The position numbers and the translations under genes are program-made. From contig NZ_FKBS01000002.1 of assembly GCF_900078315.1 (NCBI RefSeq), positions 62,001 to 126,000 on the forward strand: DNA of 64,000 nucleotides, given 5' to 3'. Origin of the DNA: Bordetella ansorpii (GTDB taxonomy: Bacteria; Pseudomonadota; Gammaproteobacteria; Burkholderiales; Burkholderiaceae_B). How positions within the stretch are numbered: the first letter of the stretch is position 1; each line of letters starts with the position of its first letter. Below, one piece after another: positions 61,554 to 64,000 of this stretch. Below the pieces are notes generated by a model. The model saw nothing but the letters and a program-made list of their open reading frames with translations. It was not told where the DNA came from and did not search any database.

Positions 61554-62576
61554 ATGCGCCTCGCCGCCCCGCGCCCGCTTCGCCCCGCCGTCCTGCTCGC
61601 CGCCGCCCTGGCGCTCAGCTTGAGTCACGCTGCCGCCCAGGCCGAAGGCCGTATCCGGCTGGCCCAGCAGTTCGGCATCGGCTACCTGATCCTGGACGTC
61701 GTGCGCGACCAGAAATTGATCGAGAAACATGGCAAGTCCGCCGGACTGGACATCGACGTGGAATGGACCCAGATCTCGGGCGCCACCGCCATGAACGAAG
61801 CCCTGCTGGCGGGCAACCTGGACATCGTCTCGGCCGGCGTGCCGCCCGCGCTGGTGCTGTGGGACCGCACGATCGACCGCCAGAAGGTCAAGCTCGTGGC
61901 GGCGCTGGGTTCGCAGCCCAACTACCTGCTGAGCAACAACCCCGCCGTGAAGACGCTCGATGACCTGAGCCCGAAAGACCGCATCGCCGTGCCCGCCGCG
62001 GGCGTGGGCTTCCAGTCGCGCACCCTGCAGATCGAGGCCGCGCGCCGCTATGGGAAAGCGCAGTTCAAGAAGTTCGACGACATCACCGTCTCGCTGCCGC
62101 ACCCCGATGCGACGGCCGCACTGATCTCGGGCGGCCTGGAGGTCAACACGCACTTCTCCAGCGCGCCGTTCTATTACCAGGCGCTGGAAGCCAACCCCAG
62201 CGTGCACAAGCTGATCAGCTCCTACGACATCCTGGGCGGTCCGGCCACGTTCAACGCGCTGTACACCACCCAGAAATTCCACGACGACAATCCCAAGACC
62301 TATCGCGCGCTCTATGCGGCCCTGGGCGAGGCGGCGCAGTGGATCCGCGAGCACAAGCCGGAAGCCGCCGACACCTTCATCCGCGTGCAGAAATCCAAGC
62401 TGGCGCCGGAGCTGGTGCGCAAGATCGTCGAGGATCCCGAGAACGACTTCACCATCGTGCCGCAGCGCACGGCCGTCTACGCTACCCAACTGCACGAACT
62501 GGGCGTGCTGAAGACCCGGGCAGGCTCGTGGAAGGATTATTTCTTCGAAGAGATCCACGACCAGCCCGGCAGTTGA
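61554..62576 (+). CDS. ABC-transporter substrate-binding protein (SsuA/TauA/NMT1 type)
   Basis: 340 residues from ATG 61554. Signal peptide ends 'HAAAQAEGRIR'. 'DIVSAGVPPALVLWDR' and 'KTLDDLSPKDRIAVPAAGVGFQS' fit the nitrate/sulfonate/taurine binding family. No permease or ATPase gene follows on this strand within the window, so it may be an orphan. Substrate unknown. Confidence 0.85.
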   Translation: MRLAAPRPLRPAVLLAAALALSLSHAAAQAEGRIRLAQQFGIGYLILDVVRDQKLIEKHGKSAGLDIDVEWTQISGATAMNEALLAGNLDIVSAGVPPALVLWDRTIDRQKVKLVAALGSQPNYLLSNNPAVKTLDDLSPKDRIAVPAAGVGFQSRTLQIEAARRYGKAQFKKFDDITVSLPHPDATAALISGGLEVNTHFSSAPFYYQALEANPSVHKLISSYDILGGPATFNALYTTQKFHDDNPKTYRALYAALGEAAQWIREHKPEAADTFIRVQKSKLAPELVRKIVEDPENDFTIVPQRTAVYATQLHELGVLKTRAGSWKDYFFEEIHDQPGS

Positions 62577-62608
62577 TCCGGGCGGCGGCAGGTCTTGCGC
62601 GGCGCGCG

Positions 62609-63985
62609 TCAGCGCACCTGCAGATAGAAGATCCCGCGACCGCGGATCAGCGTCATCAGTAGTGGCTGTCCATCCAGCAACTCCAGCAGGTTGCGCAGGT
62701 CGGACAGCTTGCTGACCGGACGCTGGTTGATGCCGATGAGCACATCGCCACGCCTCAGGTTCGAGGCCGCCTGGCTGCGGCCGGGATACGTGGCGGTCAC
62801 CAGCAGGCCGTCGTTGCCCTGGCGGCGCTGGGCCAGCGACATCTCCGCGAACTCCACGCCGTTCAGGCGCGCATCCAGGCTGCCTGCATGCAGCCGCTCG
62901 TCCTTCTCGGGCTCGATGCGCAGCGTCACTTCCATCTGCCGGCCCGCGCGCCGCAGTGTCAGGCGCACCTGCTGGCCCACCGGCAGCAGGCCCTCGGCAT
63001 TATGCAGTTGCTGGCTGGTGGCAATCGGTTTGCCATCCAGGGCGATGATCACGTCCCGCGCCAACACCCCTGCCTGCTGCGCCGGCGCGCCGTCATTGAT
63101 GCGGGTAACGACCACGCCGGTGGCCGACGGCGCGAACCCCAGTTGCTTGGCCAACGAAGGATTCAGGTCCAGCACGTCCAGGCCCAGCGTGCCCCGCAGG
63201 ACACGGCCATGCGCGAGCAACTGGCGCATGACGTCGCCCGCCAGGTTCGATGGAATGGCGAAACCCAGGCCCACGTTGCCGCCCGAGGGGGTATAGATCA
63301 TCGTGTTGATGCCGACCAGCTCTCCACGCAAATTGACCAGCGCTCCCCCCGAGTTGCCGGGATTGATCGATGCGTCCGTCTGGATGAAGTTCTGGTAGCC
63401 GGCGGCCCGAAGGCTGGAACGATCCAGCGCGGACACGATGCCGGAAGACACGGACTGCCCCAACCCATACGGGTTGCCGATGGCCACCACGAAATCGCCC
63501 ACCCGTAATCCGCTGGAATCGGCCAGCGGCAAGGCCTGCAGCCGATCGGCCTGGATACGCAGCACCGCGATGTCGGTATCCGGATCGCTGCCCAGCACCT
63601 TGGCGGGCAACGTGCGTCCGTCCTGCAGCGAAACCCGGATGGTCTGGGCGCCGCGCACCACGTGGTGGTTGGTCAGCACATAGCCTTGCGCCGCATCGAC
63701 GATCACGCCCGAGCCCGAGCTTTGCCGTGCGCGGTTGAGCATGCGCCCGAAACCGGCGGCTTCCTGATTGCTGCCCAGCGCCACGATGCTGACGACCGAC
63801 GGCATCGTACTTTCCAGCATGGGCGCCAGCGACGGCAAGGGTGCACCATCGGCCACGGGCGGCAATGCGGCCCGTGCGGCAGGCATGACGGGCGCGCAGG
63901 CCGCCACGCACAACGCGGCGAGCATCCGGCGGCGGAGAACGGACGGCGTCGCCGCCCACTTGCTGACATCCATGGCTGAAGGCAT
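62609..63985 (-). CDS. DegQ/HtrA-type serine endoprotease with two PDZ domains
   Basis: 458 residues. A hydrophobic signal (about 18-35), the protease domain with catalytic His in 'VLTNHHVV', Asp in 'DTDIAVLRI' and Ser in 'NPGNSGGALVN', then PDZ1 ('GTLGLDVLDLNPSLAKQLGF...ALDGKPIATSQQL') and a shorter PDZ2 near the C-terminus ('LRRGDVLIGINQRPVSKLSDLRNLLEL'). Periplasmic quality control. ATG 63985 or 63973. Confidence 0.92.
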   Translation of the reverse strand: MPSAMDVSKWAATPSVLRRRMLAALCVAACAPVMPAARAALPPVADGAPLPSLAPMLESTMPSVVSIVALGSNQEAAGFGRMLNRARQSSGSGVIVDAAQGYVLTNHHVVRGAQTIRVSLQDGRTLPAKVLGSDPDTDIAVLRIQADRLQALPLADSSGLRVGDFVVAIGNPYGLGQSVSSGIVSALDRSSLRAAGYQNFIQTDASINPGNSGGALVNLRGELVGINTMIYTPSGGNVGLGFAIPSNLAGDVMRQLLAHGRVLRGTLGLDVLDLNPSLAKQLGFAPSATGVVVTRINDGAPAQQAGVLARDVIIALDGKPIATSQQLHNAEGLLPVGQQVRLTLRRAGRQMEVTLRIEPEKDERLHAGSLDARLNGVEFAEMSLAQRRQGNDGLLVTATYPGRSQAASNLRRGDVLIGINQRPVSKLSDLRNLLELLDGQPLLMTLIRGRGIFYLQVR

Positions 63986-64000
63986 CGAAAATGAAAAAGG

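Overview
The window is high-GC DNA from a betaproteobacterium of the order Burkholderiales, most likely Alcaligenaceae (Achromobacter/Bordetella type). Signs of this are three orphan Bug/TctC periplasmic binding proteins, a FecI-FecR-receptor-PepSY iron cassette, a FinO/ProQ protein with long low-complexity arms, and IS3-family insertion sequences. The genus is an inference.

Layout. (1) 1-7040, chromosome: iron-uptake cassette on the minus strand (ECF sigma factor behind a Fur box, FecR regulator, TonB receptor, PepSY membrane protein) and a few small hypothetical genes. (2) 7041-46093: a 39-kb genomic island inserted in the 3' half of tRNA-Pro(TGG). It is bounded by a 47-bp perfect direct repeat, has a P4-type tyrosine integrase at the left end, and carries a 25-bp repeat just inside both ends. 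(3) 46049-64000, chromosome: the intact tRNA-Pro, a ProQ-family RNA chaperone, an Xre-RES toxin-antitoxin pair, a long minus-strand locus (TpsB/FhaC transporter, DUF2341-ExbB fusion, ExbD, TonB, porin, coiled-coil protein, YbjN protein, PpiC-type isomerase), then proteases, a hemolysin-III-like protein and an ABC binding protein.

The island is mostly catabolic. 27271-33564 encodes phthalate 4,5-dioxygenase (oxygenase and reductase), the dihydrodiol dehydrogenase and 4,5-dihydroxyphthalate decarboxylase, which together turn phthalate into protocatechuate, plus a MarR regulator and a Bug protein. 33806-37924 encodes protocatechuate 3,4-dioxygenase (pcaHG), pcaB, pcaC and a PcaQ-like LysR regulator; pcaD and the thiolase steps must lie elsewhere. 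A plus-strand operon at 21254-26200 (aldehyde dehydrogenase, cupin, Bug protein, ThDP-dependent decarboxylase) has near the start of its upstream region the same 12-bp palindrome, TTAG-N4-CTAA, that sits in the promoters of the phthalate operon, of the Bug gene and of a TauE/SafE permease, and upstream of marR. I read these five sites as one MarR regulon and suggest the plus-strand operon is an upper route feeding phthalate. A separate cluster at 10261-18074 (three-component Rieske oxygenase, citrate-synthase-like protein, LysR, flavin monooxygenase, Bug protein) looks like another aromatic pathway of unknown substrate.

The rest of the island is decayed or defence-like: remnants of a DUF3606 gene, LigD, a LysR gene and an SDR gene, two IS3 elements, and at 40146-43841 a small HEPN-motif protein facing a large SF2 helicase with a nuclease-like C-terminus, with a 39-residue membrane microprotein upstream. 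The last is the best candidate for an undescribed defence unit. No conjugation, replication or CRISPR genes were seen.
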